Below are positions 30,576 through 32,208 of a DNA stretch of 32,208 nt, piece by piece (the stretch's first letter is position 1; each line of letters opens with the position of its first letter). This DNA is from Methylococcales bacterium (GTDB lineage: Bacteria > Pseudomonadota > Gammaproteobacteria > Methylococcales > Methylomonadaceae). The position numbers were made by a program, and so were the translations under genes. A model generated the notes under the pieces. That model did not search any database, was not told the DNA's origin, and worked only from the letters and a program-made list of their open reading frames with translations. The stretch is taken from NCBI GenBank assembly GCA_023134955.1, contig JAGLUC010000460.1, positions 1-32,208 on the forward strand, read 5' to 3'.

Positions 30576-31445
30576 TTATAACCAAGTATCTTGGCCCTTT
30601 TGCAATAACTCTAATAAAGTTCGGTTTGGCTCACAGGAATCTTTAAAAGTAATTGACTCTAAATCAACAGCGTAATCAAAACTAAAATGCCCTTGCCATT
30701 CGCTCATGGAGCTTATCCGCTGTAAATTTTTCCTTAACTCCTCTTTTGAGCAGCATAGGAAATTAGGCAGCCCTGTTGATGCTAGTTCAGAAAAACTAAT
30801 AGAATCACGACTTTTAAAGTGTGAAAAACGGACAAGCGCTAGTCCATGCATAAAAATTTCATCTGATAAGAGCGGGCTTCCTAGTCGAATCACTGCGCCG
30901 GAATTATGAGCACCACTATTAATCTCGACTAAGCCCAGTTCCGCTAGTGGGTTATCACCTTGGAACATCCTTCTAACACCGCCGAGCAAAGATTCAATAG
31001 TTGAGTTTTTATACTGTTTACCAGATAAGTCAATTAAAGCGTTCTGTGTTTTTTTTATTACTTGAACCCAATCACTCCAGTCTTTAGTGGCTGTTTCTAA
31101 ATTTAGAAAAAAAATAGGATAAGGCTCGCTATCTTCAGAAAAACAAAGTGATAAGTGAAATGCCCACCACGTTGAAGATTTAATTAAACTGGGGTCATTA
31201 GTAAAGATAGAAAGCCCGAACTCTGTTAATTCATATTCTCTAGGGCTTCTTTTATTTTCGATCAGCCTAGAAGACACCATCCAGGACTTAATTGTTGTAA
31301 TCCTATTCGCACCAGCTATAAACTTTAACCTAGCTTCACGCATTTTTGATTTTGTAAAAATATCCCTTTCAGTTCTAACTACTTCCAGCCCTTTACTAAC
31401 CCACCATCTAGTAACAGGCTCACCTTCATTATTCATTAGTGCCAT
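30576..31445 (-). CDS. DUF4007 family protein
   Basis: RWWVSKGLEVV, FIAGANRITTIKSWMVSSRLIE, YELTEFGLSIFTNDPSLIKSSTWWAFHLSLCF follow the DUF4007 layout; directly downstream of a PAPS reductase-like gene. Confidence 0.72.
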   Translation of the reverse strand: MALMNNEGEPVTRWWVSKGLEVVRTERDIFTKSKMREARLKFIAGANRITTIKSWMVSSRLIENKRSPREYELTEFGLSIFTNDPSLIKSSTWWAFHLSLCFSEDSEPYPIFFLNLETATKDWSDWVQVIKKTQNALIDLSGKQYKNSTIESLLGGVRRMFQGDNPLAELGLVEINSGAHNSGAVIRLGSPLLSDEIFMHGLALVRFSHFKSRDSISFSELASTGLPNFLCCSKEELRKNLQRISSMSEWQGHFSFDYAVDLESITFKDSCEPNRTLLELLQKGQDTWL

Positions 31446-31506
31446 TTTTATTTCCTTTAACTTTGAGCTCGTATATAGATTTAAAAAAGTTTATCTGTCG
31501 AAGGGG

Positions 31507-32208
31507 CTATTTGAAGCACACCAAACAACCATCATCGTCATCGTCATCGTCATCGTCTAAGACAGCACCCAAGAAACTTGTATTTTTCTTGTTGGGGTTA
31601 ATTTCTTTAAATTTTTCTTTAATCTCATCTTTTCGGGCTAGCATTTCATCTAATGATTCATCCTGAGACCAAGTATGATTGCGACCTAAATTTTTATGAT
31701 AAAGCTCAAACTCCCTTGCCTTTTCAAAAAATTCCGGATGATTTTCATGCAACCCTATCCACTCAATTTTTCTCTGATAAAAACAAAAATAACACCCTGA
31801 ACGACTACGCCATTCGTAATACTTAGGCATCCCAAGACCAGACTCATCAAGTATCTTAACTATATCTTCTTTGTTTTTGCCATCTTCTTTGAAAGGATAG
31901 ACAGCACTAATATTTGGTTTTGTTGATATATAGCCTGTTCTATAAGCTTCATCTGCTCGAATGGCAACATAACTAATCACAGGATCATCACCAACAAAAT
32001 TCTCAAAGGGCTTTAACTTTAAGTTAGTCGTGCACCAGCGCGATCGAGCGGTAGGTAAAAAATTACCATTCAACTTTAAATAGTAATCAAAGCCTCTTCC
32101 AGAATTCAATCTAGTAATAGGCTTACCCAAATAATCTTCCATGAGATCAACAAATTCTAAAGTCTCTGGTAATTCAGCACCCGTATCAGCAAAAAAATAT
32201 TCCATTTC
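31507..32208 (-). CDS. PAPS reductase-family protein (BrxP/DndC-like), 5' end beyond window
   Basis: YFFADTGAELPETLEFVDLMEDYLGKPI, ARSRWCTTNLKLKPFENFV, SGCYFCFYQRKIEWIGLHENHPE and C-terminal GCLVCFK. The expected N-terminal PP-loop (SGGKDS) lies past the window end. Confidence 0.82.
   Translation of the reverse strand, partial: EMEYFFADTGAELPETLEFVDLMEDYLGKPITRLNSGRGFDYYLKLNGNFLPTARSRWCTTNLKLKPFENFVGDDPVISYVAIRADEAYRTGYISTKPNISAVYPFKEDGKNKEDIVKILDESGLGMPKYYEWRSRSGCYFCFYQRKIEWIGLHENHPEFFEKAREFELYHKNLGRNHTWSQDESLDEMLARKDEIKEKFKEINPNKKNTSFLGAVLDDDDDDDDDGCLVCFK
31531..31557. repeat. Hexanucleotide-type microsatellite encoding a 9-Asp tract
   Basis: atcatcgtcatcgtcatcgtcatcgtc on the plus strand; minus-strand codons gac/gat alternate to give DDDDDDDDD. 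Confidence 0.9.

Noticed and set aside
24188-30909. Plus-strand ORFs antisense to pglZ, brxC and the DUF4007 gene
   Set aside because: Antisense shadows of well-supported genes.
31439-31666. 75-aa plus-strand ORF with a poly-Ser tract
   Set aside because: The Ser tract is the antisense reading of the Asp-coding repeat in the PAPS reductase-like gene.

Overview
The window joins an ordinary chromosomal segment (about 1-8615) to an integrated accessory island (about 8616 to past the window end). The chromosomal part carries a partial HupE/UreJ-family gene, a NifJ-type pyruvate:ferredoxin oxidoreductase, a dihydroorotate-dehydrogenase-like gene and a PMR1/SERCA-like P-type ATPase. The junction is a 47-nt 3' fragment of a tRNA-Asn(GTT) on the minus strand that still has its own terminator. 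It is followed by two PIN-domain toxin-antitoxin pairs, a frameshifted tyrosine integrase, and a MobH(TraI_2)-like relaxase with a HerA-like ATPase. The cargo looks like a hybrid sulfur-dependent defence system. The minus strand has a BREX type 4-like operon: PAPS reductase/BrxP-like, DUF4007, an unassigned 155-aa protein, BrxC/PglY, PglZ, and a BrxL that lacks the Lon domain. That operon is followed by an SspE/GmrSD-like DUF262-DUF1524 protein. The plus strand has an M15-peptidase-like protein, a protein resembling the DNA-phosphorothioation-associated putative methyltransferase, a disrupted zeta-toxin module and a DndA/IscS-like cysteine desulfurase. No DndB, DndD or DndE was recognised in the window. 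All family calls come from reading motifs by eye; no database search was run.
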